A stretch of DNA of 52,437 nt from an uncultured Lachnospiraceae bacterium (GTDB taxonomy: Bacteria > Bacillota > Clostridia > Lachnospirales > Lachnospiraceae). The position numbers and the translations under genes were made by a program. The stretch is from assembly GCA_910588955.1 (NCBI GenBank), contig CAJURQ010000025.1, positions 1 through 52,437 on the forward strand. Direction: 5' to 3'. The first letter of the stretch is position 1, and each line of letters opens with the position of its first letter. Of the stretch, positions 33,419 through 42,052 are shown in pieces. The notes below the pieces were generated by a model, which worked only from the letters and a program-made list of their open reading frames with translations, was not told the DNA's origin and ran no database searches.

Positions 33419-34713
33419 GTTTTATCCCCCACACCCTGACCTAACAGGAAATCAATGAACTGCTGCGCCGTCCTTCCGGAAAGCCCGCCGTGGGAGAGCT
33501 CCCATTTGTTCGCCAGAAGGAACAGCTCCTCCTCCGGCACATTCAGTCCGTTTCTCTGCGCCAGCGCCTTCACGATCTGCTGGAACTGCTTCTTATCCGG
33601 CGAGCCGAAAAAGATGGTCACGCCGAAACGGTAGACAAGCGACAGCTTCTCCTGCACCGTATCGCCCGCGTGCATGTCCTCATCCCGCCTGTCCGCCTTG
33701 TCGCTATAATTCTCGCGGATCAGGTGACGCCTGTTGGAAGTCGCGTAAATCAGCACGTTCGCCGGCTTCTTCTCCAGTCCGCCCTCGATCAGCGCCTTCA
33801 AGTACTTATATTCCACCTCAAAATCCTCGAAGCTCAAATCATCCATGTAAATGATAAACTTGTAATTACGGTTTTTGACCTGCCCGATCACCGCGTTCAG
33901 ATCCTGAAGCTGGTGCTTGTACAATTCAATAATACGCAGCCCCTTCTCGTAATATTCGTTGGCGATCGCCTTCACGCAGGAGGATTTTCCCGTACCGGCG
34001 TCCCCGAAGAGCAGACAGTTGTTGGCGCGTCTCCCCGCCACAAAAGCCTCCGTATTCTCCGTGAGCTTCTGCTTGGGAATCTCGTATCCCACCAGATCGT
34101 TCAAATACACATGCGCGATATTGCGAATCGGCACAATGGACACGCCGTCTTCGTTATGTTCCACCCGGAATGCCTTGTGCAGTCCAAGATCCCCCACACC
34201 GTACTCCCTATAGAACTGGGTGAGCGTCGCCTTCATAGCCGCCGCATTCTCATTCTCCACAAAATGCTGCGCCAATGTGCAGATCCGGTCGCGGATGCGC
34301 CTGTTGTAAATCTTACTGTCCGCGGAGGCACCCTCGTAGTTCAGAACTACGACGAACTCCGGCGCCTTTAAGACCTCCATCATCTCCGTGAAATCATAGT
34401 CAAAAAATTCCTTGAAAATAGCAATATCGTGCAGCACCAGCTCGTTGATGCTGCCCTCCACCTCGCCGCGCATCTCGCAGGCACAGCTGTAGCTGTTTTC
34501 GTTGTTCACAAGAAGGTTCGTCAGATAACAGTGCCAGAGATTCCCGTAAAAGCCGTGATCCGCCGCCTGCTCGGAGAGCCTGTGCATACACTTGTAAAAG
34601 AGCGGTCTCGCCCTCCCATCTCCGGAACGGTAATGCTCCATCAGCCAGACCACATCCCGCAGGATATCCCCGTCCGCAAACTCCTTATATATGATCAGTT
34701 CCTCTTCTCTCAT
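33415..34713 (-). CDS. DUF815-type AAA ATPase
   Basis: A 432-residue protein with an N-terminal helical part (about 1-190) and a C-terminal AAA module. Walker A is LLFGDAGTGKSSCVKA, Walker B is FIIYMDDLSFE, and a sensor region reads VLIYATSNRRHLI, followed by FSDK/DKADRRDE-type acidic residues and a lid (FGVTIFFGSPDKKQF). The motifs fit the DUF815 family of predicted ATPases; their biological role is not established. It is coupled to ppx by a four-base overlap, which suggests a link to polyphosphate or (p)ppGpp turnover. That link is inferred from context only. Confidence 0.88.
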   Translation of the reverse strand: MREEELIIYKEFADGDILRDVVWLMEHYRSGDGRARPLFYKCMHRLSEQAADHGFYGNLWHCYLTNLLVNNENSYSCACEMRGEVEGSINELVLHDIAIFKEFFDYDFTEMMEVLKAPEFVVVLNYEGASADSKIYNRRIRDRICTLAQHFVENENAAAMKATLTQFYREYGVGDLGLHKAFRVEHNEDGVSIVPIRNIAHVYLNDLVGYEIPKQKLTENTEAFVAGRRANNCLLFGDAGTGKSSCVKAIANEYYEKGLRIIELYKHQLQDLNAVIGQVKNRNYKFIIYMDDLSFEDFEVEYKYLKALIEGGLEKKPANVLIYATSNRRHLIRENYSDKADRRDEDMHAGDTVQEKLSLVYRFGVTIFFGSPDKKQFQQIVKALAQRNGLNVPEEELFLLANKWELSHGGLSGRTAQQFIDFLLGQGVGDKT

Positions 34714-34742
34714 CGTTGTATTTCCTCCGCCAGTCGCTTCAA

Positions 34743-34766
34743 AGAATGCCGCATTTCCGGCATTCT
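34743..34766 (-). repeat. Second-hairpin copy of the dispersed element
   Basis: AGAATGCC and GGCATTCT form an 8-bp stem around GCATTTCC. It lies 17 bases after the pheA stop and matches only the second hairpin of the full elements; on the minus strand the loop GGAAATGC resembles TGAAATAC of copy 1. Confidence 0.6.
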
Positions 34767-34782
34767 AATTTCTTTTCGCGCT

Positions 34783-35910
34783 CTAGTAATTTCCGAGTAT
34801 TCTCATGTTGCGCGCCTCGTCGCGCAGCCCTCTCAGCGCATTCTTCACCGCGCCGTCCGCAAAATTCCCCTCAAAGTCAATAAAGAAACGGTATTCCCAG
34901 TTTCGATCCTCTATAGGGCGGCTCTCAATCTTCGTCATGCTGAGATTATTGTAGATAAAGTGCGACAGCATGTGATAGAGCGAACCGCTCTCGTGGGGCA
35001 CTTCCAGACAGATGCTGATCTTCCCCGCGTCCTTCCTGAATATTTTCTGGTTGGTGACGATAATAAACCTTGTGGAATTGGTGTCCGACTGGTTGACGCC
35101 CCGCTCCAAAATCTCCAGCCCGTAAATCTTAGCCGCCTGCTCGCTGGCGATCGCCGCCTGAGTCTTATCCCCCTCCTCGCTCACCTTGCGTGCCGCGAAG
35201 GCGTTATTTTTCAGACTGACCTGTCTCCAGTCCTCGTGCTCGTTCAAATATCTGGCGCTCTGCATCAGCGACTGCGGGTGCGAATACACCGTCTTGATCT
35301 GCGAAAGCGCCGTCCCCGGCAGTCCCAGCAGGCAGTGCTCGATCTCCAGAATCTGCTCGCCCACGATATAATTCTCAAACTCCGCCAGAAGATCGTAAAT
35401 CTCACTGACGATTCCCGCCGTGGAATTTTCTATGGGAAGCACCGCAAAGTCCGCGCTCCCTTCCTCTATCGCCGTCATAGCGTCCCGGAATGTCTCCACA
35501 TGGAAACTGTTCACCTGCTCTCCAAAATAGCGAAACATTGCCATCTGGGAGTAAGCGCCCTCCGCCCCCTGAAAGACCACTCTGGCGTGTTCCGTCTCCA
35601 GCCTGTCCACCCCGATAAAGGGCAGCCTTCCCAGAGAACCCGCCTCCACCAGCTTCTTATACTGGAGTTTTCTGCTCATGGACATAATCTGCTCAAAAAG
35701 TTCCTGCACGCCGTGGGCATTAAAAGGATCGTGGGTGAGGGAGCGCACTTTCTTCAACTTCTCTTCCTCCCTCGCCTTGTCAAATACTTTCTTTCCCGTC
35801 TCAATTTTATAGTCAGCCACCTTGGAAGAAATTGCCATGCGCTCCTCGTAGAGCGCCACGATCTTCTCATCTATCCCGTCAAGCTGACCCCGAAGTTCCA
35901 GTAAATCCAT
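34783..35910 (-). CDS. pheA: Bifunctional chorismate mutase / prephenate dehydratase
   Basis: A 375-residue P-protein that converts chorismate through prephenate to phenylpyruvate for phenylalanine synthesis. The AroQ-type mutase domain occupies about 1-90 (LRGQLDGIDEKIVALYEERM). The dehydratase domain follows (about 110-290), with FQGAEGAYSQMA, LPIENSTAGIV, YSHPQSLMQS and the TRF motif in NSTRFIIV. A C-terminal ACT domain (about 300-375) carries TKIESRP, the feedback site for phenylalanine. It is probably the first gene of the run into the AAA gene, ppx, ppk and maf. Confidence 0.96.
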   Translation of the reverse strand: MDLLELRGQLDGIDEKIVALYEERMAISSKVADYKIETGKKVFDKAREEEKLKKVRSLTHDPFNAHGVQELFEQIMSMSRKLQYKKLVEAGSLGRLPFIGVDRLETEHARVVFQGAEGAYSQMAMFRYFGEQVNSFHVETFRDAMTAIEEGSADFAVLPIENSTAGIVSEIYDLLAEFENYIVGEQILEIEHCLLGLPGTALSQIKTVYSHPQSLMQSARYLNEHEDWRQVSLKNNAFAARKVSEEGDKTQAAIASEQAAKIYGLEILERGVNQSDTNSTRFIIVTNQKIFRKDAGKISICLEVPHESGSLYHMLSHFIYNNLSMTKIESRPIEDRNWEYRFFIDFEGNFADGAVKNALRGLRDEARNMRILGNY

Positions 35911-36007
35911 ATTTCCGTCCCTTTCAATAATTTCGTTCAGCCCGCACCATTCGCAAAATCGCGCCTATTGCGCTGAACTGATAAGTAAAGTTTACCGCAA
36001 TTTGTTC

Positions 36008-36036
36008 TTGATAGCAAGCGGCTTTCCAGATATAAT
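36008..36036 (+). promoter_or_regulatory. Promoter of the DUF5050-like gene
   Basis: TTGATA (36008-36013), 17 bases, TATAAT (36031-36036), about 40 bases upstream of the start codon. A strong sigma-A type match in the divergent gap between pheA and this gene. Confidence 0.75.
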
Positions 36037-36076
36037 AGTAATGTTACAAGGGAGTTTTTCGGGGGAGGGACAGCTA

Positions 36077-37132
36077 ATGACAAGCAAGAAAAAAAACATC
36101 CTCATTCTTATGATAGCAGGTGTTGTTTTATTAATCCTATTAGTAGCGGTTATCCTGAGCGGACGCATTCCCATGAATGACGATTTCACCGTCGGGAACA
36201 CACCCGGAAATCTGAATAACGGCGGATATTTCTGCGAGATGGACGGGCGGGTGTACTTCGCAAACGCCTACGACAGTTTCGCCCTCTACTCCATGAACCC
36301 GGACGAGACGGATCTGGTTAAATATAACGACGGGGCTGTCTCCGCCATCAGCGCGGCAGGAAACTATCTCTACTACTTCCAGAACAGCGGGAGCACTGAT
36401 ACGGGCGGCATCGGCAGCGCCGTGCGCATTTCCGGTATCTACCGGAGCAATCTCAAGGGGAAATCGGTTGTCGGGCTGGACCGCTGTAATATCGCCAACA
36501 TGCAGCTTTGCGGCAGCTACCTCTACTACGAAAAATACGACAAGCAGATCGGCACTTCCCTCGCCAAGATACGCATTGACAAAAAGGATGCGCAGACCGT
36601 GGCGGAAGGCATTATCAATCCCAACTGCTATGTGGACGGCAAAATCTACTACAACGGTACGGCACAAGACCATTATCTCCACGCCCTCAATGTCTCCACT
36701 GACAGGGACACCGTAATCTGGCAGGGAAATATCTGGAATCCCATTGTGCAAGGAGGTTATGCCTATTATATGGATGTGTCGGAGGACTACCGGCTATGCC
36801 GCTACAACCTGTCTACCCAAGTGGTGGAAGTTCTGACCAACGACCGCATCGATATGTTTAACGTCTATGACAATTACATATACTATCAAGTCAGCTCCGC
36901 CGATGCGCCGGCGCTCAAGCGGATGCGCACCGACGGCAGTTCGCAGGAGCTCGTCCGGGAGGGTGTGTATCAGAACATCAACATCACCTCCGAGTATGTG
37001 TACTTTAATTCCTTCAACGAGTCCACGCCGGTGTATAAAACCTACACCTACGGTCCTGTCAATGTAACAACCTTTGACGCCGCAAGGGAGGCGGCTCTTA
37101 AGAATCTGAAAGACAAAGACGAAGAAAAATAA
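36077..37132 (+). CDS. Membrane-anchored DUF5050-like beta-propeller protein
   Basis: A 351-residue protein with a basic start, one transmembrane segment (about residues 8-30) and an extracytoplasmic body built of repeats such as GYFCEMDGRVYFAN, GNYLYYFQNSG, GSYLYYEKYD, DGKIYYNGTA and GGYAYYMDVS. This Tyr-rich four-stranded pattern is typical of DUF5050-type propellers. I start at ATG 36077 (GGGGGAGGGA upstream); the longer frame lacks a site. Bounded by its own promoter and a strong terminator, it forms a single-gene unit. Role unknown; a wall-facing binding or sensing part is plausible. Confidence 0.8.
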   Translation: MTSKKKNILILMIAGVVLLILLVAVILSGRIPMNDDFTVGNTPGNLNNGGYFCEMDGRVYFANAYDSFALYSMNPDETDLVKYNDGAVSAISAAGNYLYYFQNSGSTDTGGIGSAVRISGIYRSNLKGKSVVGLDRCNIANMQLCGSYLYYEKYDKQIGTSLAKIRIDKKDAQTVAEGIINPNCYVDGKIYYNGTAQDHYLHALNVSTDRDTVIWQGNIWNPIVQGGYAYYMDVSEDYRLCRYNLSTQVVEVLTNDRIDMFNVYDNYIYYQVSSADAPALKRMRTDGSSQELVREGVYQNINITSEYVYFNSFNESTPVYKTYTYGPVNVTTFDAAREAALKNLKDKDEEK

Positions 37133-37143
37133 AACCGACATAC

Positions 37144-37176
37144 AAAGAAGGCTGCCCATTCCGGGCAGCCTTCTTT
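37144..37176. terminator. Bidirectional terminator
   Basis: A perfect 14-bp stem (AAAGAAGGCTGCCC / GGGCAGCCTTCTTT) with a 5-base loop lies between the convergent DUF5050-like and folBK genes. It would serve both. Confidence 0.85.
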
Positions 37177-37186
37177 CGGTCACTCT

Positions 37187-38035
37187 TTATTCGTTTGATA
37201 ACACATGTTTTTCTCCGCTTTGCTCCACGTCCGCAAGAAGCTCCACAATCGGTTTACCAAGCACGGGATGTCTCTCGTGCGGCGCAATCTGTGCAAGCGG
37301 TTTCAGCACGAAATCGCGGTTGTGCATATCCCTATGGGGAATCGTCAGTTTCTCCTCATCCATCACCCTTCCCTCGTAGAGAAGAATGTCCAGATCAAGC
37401 GTCCTCGGTCCCCAGCGCTCCTTCCGCTCTCTCGCCTCCGCCCGCTCAATTCCCTGCAGCACTTCCAGAAGCTCCTCCGGCGTGTAGAGTGTCTCGATGG
37501 ACAGCGCGCCGTTTAGGTAATCCGCCTGCTCCACGCCTCCGTAGGGCGTCGTCTCCACCCAGTGCGAAACGCGCAGCACCCTGCACTTCTTGTCCCCGAG
37601 CAGCGCGTCCACCGCCGCGCTCAAGTGCGCCCGCCTGTCACCGATATTAGAACCGCAGGCGATATAAACGCGCCGCCACCCTCTCGTGATCCTCACGGAA
37701 ACCGAGCCGAAAGGAACTGTGATCGGCGCTTCCGGCTTTTTCACCTCCATGGTAACCTGTCTCACATGGGGAAACTGCAAGAGCAGCGCCTCCGAAGCCC
37801 TCTCCGCCGCCGTCTCAATCAGCTTGTAGGTATGCTCTGTGAGAAAGGTATGCAGGAAGCGGCATACAACGCCGTAGTTCGTGGATAATCCCAGTTCATC
37901 CGCCATGCCCGCCGCTCTGGTATCCGTGTCCAGAACAACGCTCACATAGAAATTCTGCCCTTTTTCGTTCTCCTGCCGGTATACCCCGTGATGGGCGTAT
38001 ATCTGCAAATCTTCCACAATAATCTGATCCGCCAT
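37187..38035 (-). CDS. folBK: Bifunctional dihydroneopterin aldolase / HPPK
   Basis: Carries out two consecutive folate steps: 7,8-dihydroneopterin to 6-hydroxymethyl-dihydropterin, then pyrophosphorylation by ATP. The FolB domain (about 1-120) shows DLQIYAHHGVYRQENEKGQNF and STNYGVV. The FolK domain (about 122-270) shows YIACGSNIGDRRAHL, ETTPYGGVEQADYLN, RKERWGPRTLDLDILLY and IPHRDMHNRDFVL. The two domains are fused in one frame. I prefer ATG 38035 (six bases after GAGGAG); ATG 38038 and 38074 are alternatives. Last gene of the fol run, 66 bases after folP. Confidence 0.95.
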   Translation of the reverse strand: MADQIIVEDLQIYAHHGVYRQENEKGQNFYVSVVLDTDTRAAGMADELGLSTNYGVVCRFLHTFLTEHTYKLIETAAERASEALLLQFPHVRQVTMEVKKPEAPITVPFGSVSVRITRGWRRVYIACGSNIGDRRAHLSAAVDALLGDKKCRVLRVSHWVETTPYGGVEQADYLNGALSIETLYTPEELLEVLQGIERAEARERKERWGPRTLDLDILLYEGRVMDEEKLTIPHRDMHNRDFVLKPLAQIAPHERHPVLGKPIVELLADVEQSGEKHVLSNE

Positions 38036-38101
38036 CATGGACTCCTCTCCCGCCCGGATAAAGAAGCGTTTCATATCGCATGTTATATAATCTAATCCGC
38101 C

Positions 38102-38917
38102 CTAGTTCTTATAACCGTCACGGATCGCCTCCGTCATCTTGACGGCGCGGGCATTCTCCTTCACATCATGCACCCGCACAAACATAACGCCGCGCTGCAC
38201 GCCGTAAACCGTAGTCACCAGTGTACCCTCCACACGCTCGTTCACCGGGAGATCCAGTCCCATACCCACCACGGACTTGCGGCTCGCGCCGAGAAGCAGC
38301 GGATAGCCGAGAGAGTGGAATTTCTGCAGATTGTCGATGATCTCCAGATTGTTCTCGTAACTCTTGCCGTAACCGATACCCGGATCGAGAATGATCTTGT
38401 CATAAGCGATGCCCTTGCTGTTAGCAATCTCCAGAGACGCTTCCAGATCCCAGAACATCTCCTCAATCAGATTGTTGTATCTCATATCCTTCCGGTTGTG
38501 TGCCAGACAGCAGGGAAGCCCCGACTCCGCAATCACCTGCGCCATGTTTTCGTCATACTTTAAGCCCCAGATATCATTGATCATATCCACGCCCGCCGCA
38601 ATACCTGCCCTCGCCACCTCGGACTTGTATGTATCCAGAGAAATCGGTACATTAAATCTGGATTTAATCGCTTCGGCCACCGGCGCCACCCTGTCAATCT
38701 CCTCCTGCACGGAAATCTGCGTGTATCCGGGTCTTGTGGACTCCCCGCCCACATCCACGATATCCATACCATCTGTTATCATTTGTTCTACGTGGTATAA
38801 TGCCTGATCCAGCTCGTTGTACTTTCCTCCGTCAGAAAAAGAATCGGGTGTTACGTTGAGTATTCCCATCACATAAGCATGTCCTTTTGTTCTGAAATCC
38901 CTCTGTCCTATCCTCAT
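38102..38917 (-). CDS. folP: Dihydropteroate synthase
   Basis: Condenses 6-hydroxymethyl-dihydropterin pyrophosphate with p-aminobenzoate; the target of sulfonamides. The 271 residues match the family. Motifs: MGILNVTPDSFSDGG, DIVDVGGESTRPG, SLDTYKSEVA, MINDIWGL, LDPGIGYGKS and LLGASRKS. The usual MHNR block reads AHNRKD. It lies between folE and folBK on the same strand. Confidence 0.97.
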   Translation of the reverse strand: MRIGQRDFRTKGHAYVMGILNVTPDSFSDGGKYNELDQALYHVEQMITDGMDIVDVGGESTRPGYTQISVQEEIDRVAPVAEAIKSRFNVPISLDTYKSEVARAGIAAGVDMINDIWGLKYDENMAQVIAESGLPCCLAHNRKDMRYNNLIEEMFWDLEASLEIANSKGIAYDKIILDPGIGYGKSYENNLEIIDNLQKFHSLGYPLLLGASRKSVVGMGLDLPVNERVEGTLVTTVYGVQRGVMFVRVHDVKENARAVKMTEAIRDGYKN

Positions 38918-38966
38918 TTTCCTATCCTCCGTATGTTTTATTGTATGACTACTTATCCACAGGATT

Positions 38967-39554
38967 TCACTTCGCTAAATCCTGATTATACACTTTTTCT
39001 TCCCCTATCATGCGGAAAAACAGTTCCTGCCACTTTGGCTCTGTCTGAAAACAGCCTCGGGACGCCAGCGTCATCGTCCTGCTCCCGGGTTTCTCCACCC
39101 CCCGCATAGTCATGCAGAGGTGCTCCGCCTCCAGCATGACGATCGCGCCCTGCGGCTTTAGGTGTTCCATAACCGCCTCCACGATCTGGATCGTCATCTG
39201 CTCCTGAATCTGGGGTCTTCTGGCGTAAACCTCCACCGTCCTCGCCAGCTTGCTTAAGCCCACCACCTTTCCGTCCGGAAGATAGGCGATATGCGCCTTC
39301 CCGTAGAACGGCATGAGATGATGCTCGCAAATAGAATAAAAGGTGATATTTTTTACCAGAACGATCTCGTTGCTCGCCACGGCAAACGTCTTTGCCAGAT
39401 GCTCTCCCGCATCCTCGTCCATCCCCGCAAAAATTTCTCCGTACATGCGGGCAATTCTGTCCGGCGTCTCCCGCAGCCCCTCTCTGTCCACATCCTCGCC
39501 GATGCCCTCTAAAAGCAGTCTGACCGCCTCTTTAATTTTTGTCTGATCTACCAT
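38967..39554 (-). CDS. folE: GTP cyclohydrolase I
   Basis: Makes 7,8-dihydroneopterin triphosphate from GTP, the first step of folate synthesis. The 195 residues are normal for a bacterial FolE. Zinc and active-site motifs are present: SICEHHLMPFYGKAHIAY, GLSKLARTVE, ARRPQIQEQMT and the second zinc cysteine in AEHLCMTMRG. The 5' end overlaps the folC 3' end by 23 bases, which implies co-transcription. Confidence 0.96.
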   Translation of the reverse strand: MVDQTKIKEAVRLLLEGIGEDVDREGLRETPDRIARMYGEIFAGMDEDAGEHLAKTFAVASNEIVLVKNITFYSICEHHLMPFYGKAHIAYLPDGKVVGLSKLARTVEVYARRPQIQEQMTIQIVEAVMEHLKPQGAIVMLEAEHLCMTMRGVEKPGSRTMTLASRGCFQTEPKWQELFFRMIGEEKVYNQDLAK

Positions 39555-40863
39555 GACTGTCTCTCCTGATCGTATCTCTGTGCCCGACTATATCCATCAG
39601 TTCTCCCAGATAGGAGAGAGAGCCGAAGGCAACGATAACGGCATCCTTATCTTTTCCCGTCAGGAGATACGCGATCTCCACTGCCTCCTGCACACTGTCC
39701 GCCGCCGTCACGGCGCTGTGGTACTCCCTCGCCGCCTGCGCCAGCTCCAGCGCCGGCAGCGCGCGCTCCTTGATGGGCGGCGTTACGGTAATGATATGGG
39801 ACGCCAGCTCAAAGGTATGCCGAATCACCTTGTCATATTCTTTGTCCTGTAACATTCCCATTATATAAATTATTTTCCTGTTTGTAAAATAAAAACGTAT
39901 ACTTTCTGCCAATTTTTTAGCGGCGTCCTCGTTGTGCGCGCCATCCGCGATAAAAAGCGGTCTCTTCGCGATCACGTCGAATCTGCCGTGCCATCTCGTC
40001 TGCAAAAGCCCACTCTTAAGCTTCTCCTCCGGCACTTTATAGCCGCACCTGACAAGCGCGAGAACCGTCTCCACCGCCAGAACCGCGTTCTCGACCTGAA
40101 ACTGCCCCAGCATGGAAATTTCCAGCTCCTTATACTTATCGTAGTCAAAGCTCTGCTTCGTCACGCCGTACCGAATCCGCTTCGCGCGCGATATGTCCGC
40201 CGTCAGGAACTTTGCCTTCTTGACAAGGGCGGACTGCCGCAGAATCTTCATCACTTCCGGGGATTGTTTCGCCGATATCGCATAACACTTGTTTTTTATA
40301 ATGCCCGATTTCGCGAGGGCGATCTCCTCTATACTGTCCCCGAGAACATCCATATGATCCATGCTGATAGAGGCAAAAACCGCCGCCAGCGTCGTGTTCA
40401 CCACATTTGTCGCGTCCAGCGCGCCGCCAAGCCCTGTCTCCAGCACCACCAAATCGCACTCCTTATCCAAAAAAAACAAAAAGGCGACCGCCGTCTCCAC
40501 CTCGAAGAGCGTGGGATGCGCGAACCCTTCCGCCTCCAGCCGCGTCGCTGCCGCTTTCACCGGCTCCAGATACTTGCAGAGCCCCGACTGGGTGATCTCG
40601 CGCCCGTTCACCTGAAACCGTTCCCTGTAATCCTTCACGGTGGGGGAAATATATCTGCCGACCCGATAGCCCGCCTCCTGCATGATCATGGAAACGTAGG
40701 CGAGCACGGAACCCTTGCCGTTGGTGCCGGCAATATGTACGAATTTCAATCGGTCCTGCGGGTCGCCGAGGGCGGCGCAGAGTCTGCGCATGGTGTCCAA
40801 CCCCATAACGCTGCCAAGCGGTCGCAATTCGTCTACATACTGCATGGCTTCACGGTAGTTCAT
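39532..40863 (-). CDS. folC: Folylpolyglutamate / dihydrofolate synthase
   Basis: Adds glutamate to folates (and possibly makes dihydrofolate). About 443 residues, with the Mur-ligase fold: FVHIAGTNGKGSVLAYVSMIM (ATP loop), GRYISPTVKDYRERFQVNG, FEVETAVAFLFF, ETGLGGALDATN, SMDHMDVLG, RWHGRFDVI and ADGAHNEDAAKKL. I start at ATG 40863 with GGGGAGAA upstream; the longer frame runs into the divergent gene. First gene of the run folC-folE-folP-folBK, so most of folate synthesis is grouped here. Confidence 0.94.
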   Translation of the reverse strand: MNYREAMQYVDELRPLGSVMGLDTMRRLCAALGDPQDRLKFVHIAGTNGKGSVLAYVSMIMQEAGYRVGRYISPTVKDYRERFQVNGREITQSGLCKYLEPVKAAATRLEAEGFAHPTLFEVETAVAFLFFLDKECDLVVLETGLGGALDATNVVNTTLAAVFASISMDHMDVLGDSIEEIALAKSGIIKNKCYAISAKQSPEVMKILRQSALVKKAKFLTADISRAKRIRYGVTKQSFDYDKYKELEISMLGQFQVENAVLAVETVLALVRCGYKVPEEKLKSGLLQTRWHGRFDVIAKRPLFIADGAHNEDAAKKLAESIRFYFTNRKIIYIMGMLQDKEYDKVIRHTFELASHIITVTPPIKERALPALELAQAAREYHSAVTAADSVQEAVEIAYLLTGKDKDAVIVAFGSLSYLGELMDIVGHRDTIRRDSHGRSDKN

Positions 40864-40975
40864 GACTTCTCCCCTTCTCTCCCAAATTCTGCCCCACGGA
40901 GAAAGCATTGCGCCGTCATCCCCGCAAACTTCCACGGAATGTATAAACACACCGGGAACGGGCAACACTGTCTCT

Positions 40976-41395
40976 ATGAGAAAATTTTTGCACAACTTCA
41001 TTCACTGCGGTCTGCTGGGGTGGTTTCTGGAAATCACCTTCACAGCCTTCCACGCTTTCCGCCGCCGGGATATGACGCTGCCCGGCGCAACGAGCGTCTG
41101 GATGTTTCCCATCTACGGGCTTGCGGCTTTCCTCGCTCCCGTCTGCCGCCTGTTAAAGAACCGCTCCCTGCTGTTTCGGGGATTGACCTACACGGGACTG
41201 ATCTTCACCGGGGAGTTTCTCACCGGCATGTGGCTGAACCGCCGGGAACTCTGCCCGTGGAACTACGAGCGTTCCCGCTGGAATCTGGCGAAAGTGATCC
41301 GCCTCGATTTCGCCCCCTGCTGGTTTGTCACCGGGCTCCTCTTCGAGCGCCCCCTGCGGGAAAACGATCCCTCCCTGCGCCCGGATCGCTGCTGA
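40976..41395 (+). CDS. Small polytopic membrane protein, CmpB-like putative permease
   Basis: About 139 residues with three to four membrane segments (FIHCGLLGWFLEITFTAF, SVWMFPIYGLAAFLAPV, YTGLIFTGEFLTGMWLN and a last one around DFAPCWFVTGLLF). The Trp/Glu pattern GWFLEI and the MFPIYGL block fit the putative ABC-transporter permease family ABC_trans_CmpB. The site before ATG 40976 is weak, and an earlier in-frame start is possible although it overlaps the folC start. Role unknown. Confidence 0.65.
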   Translation: MRKFLHNFIHCGLLGWFLEITFTAFHAFRRRDMTLPGATSVWMFPIYGLAAFLAPVCRLLKNRSLLFRGLTYTGLIFTGEFLTGMWLNRRELCPWNYERSRWNLAKVIRLDFAPCWFVTGLLFERPLRENDPSLRPDRC

Positions 41396-41441
41396 ACATG
41401 CGTGCCTGCCAACGCCTTCCGCACCTGCTGGTCACACGCAG

Positions 41442-41867
41442 TCAGTCAACGTCCATATCGATGTCGTCCGCGTCGATGTTCAGCGTGTTGAGCGTGCGGC
41501 GTTTTCTGCGCGCCACTTCCGAGGCATACAGAATATAATCCTTAACCTCTTTCGCATTTTTGATGTGCTCCAAAAAAAGCTGCGGATGGGTATTGTCGCC
41601 TGTATAACACGCCACCGTGCCCAAACCGAAAATACGCTCCGCCAGACTGGTCTTCAACTCCACGTCCTGCACCTTATATAAATAACAGTCGTTTTCTGTC
41701 GTATTGAGCAGACCCGCGTTGATCGTAATCACCCGCTCGTTCACCGTATACTTCGTAAAGGTAAAAGGCAGACCGAAAAACAGCCACCGCTTGCGCTTCA
41801 CGTACTCCCGCGCGTCTTCCTTCTCCTCTATATCTATATCCTGCATTTCCTCTCTGTTTTCTTCCAT
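41442..41867 (-). CDS. Bacterial PH-like (bPH2) domain protein
   Basis: A 141-residue protein with an acidic start, then a beta-rich block (RWLFFGLPFTFTKYTVNERVITINAGLLNTTENDCYLYKVQDVEL) typical of bPH2/DUF304-like domains, and an acidic C-terminal tail (DADDIDMDVD). Unlike most relatives it has no clear transmembrane segments. GGAGGGGAGGA lies before the ATG. Function unknown; convergent with the CmpB-like gene. Confidence 0.75.
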   Translation of the reverse strand: MEENREEMQDIDIEEKEDAREYVKRKRWLFFGLPFTFTKYTVNERVITINAGLLNTTENDCYLYKVQDVELKTSLAERIFGLGTVACYTGDNTHPQLFLEHIKNAKEVKDYILYASEVARRKRRTLNTLNIDADDIDMDVD

Positions 41868-41968
41868 GAGTATCCTCCCCTCCGCTTCTTCGACTCCAGT
41901 TACGTTTAGTGTACCACATTCCCCCTTATTTCACAATCTTCACCTTGGATCTCGTCCTTTTATCCCAC

Positions 41969-41997
41969 TTGCGTCCCCCTTTTCTTTGTGCTATGAT
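41969..41997 (+). promoter_or_regulatory. Promoter of the nitroreductase gene
   Basis: TTGCGT (41969-41974), 17 bases, TATGAT (41992-41997), about 55 bases upstream of the start codon. Confidence 0.6.
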
Positions 41998-42052
41998 ATA
42001 CAAAATATAGTAAACGGATTGTAAGCAAACCACATGATAAGGAGGACGCCGC

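Noticed and set aside
39934..41538. A 534-residue plus-strand frame across folC and its neighbour
   Set aside because: It runs antisense to folC and then out of frame with the CmpB-like gene; Arg/His-rich and without start signals.
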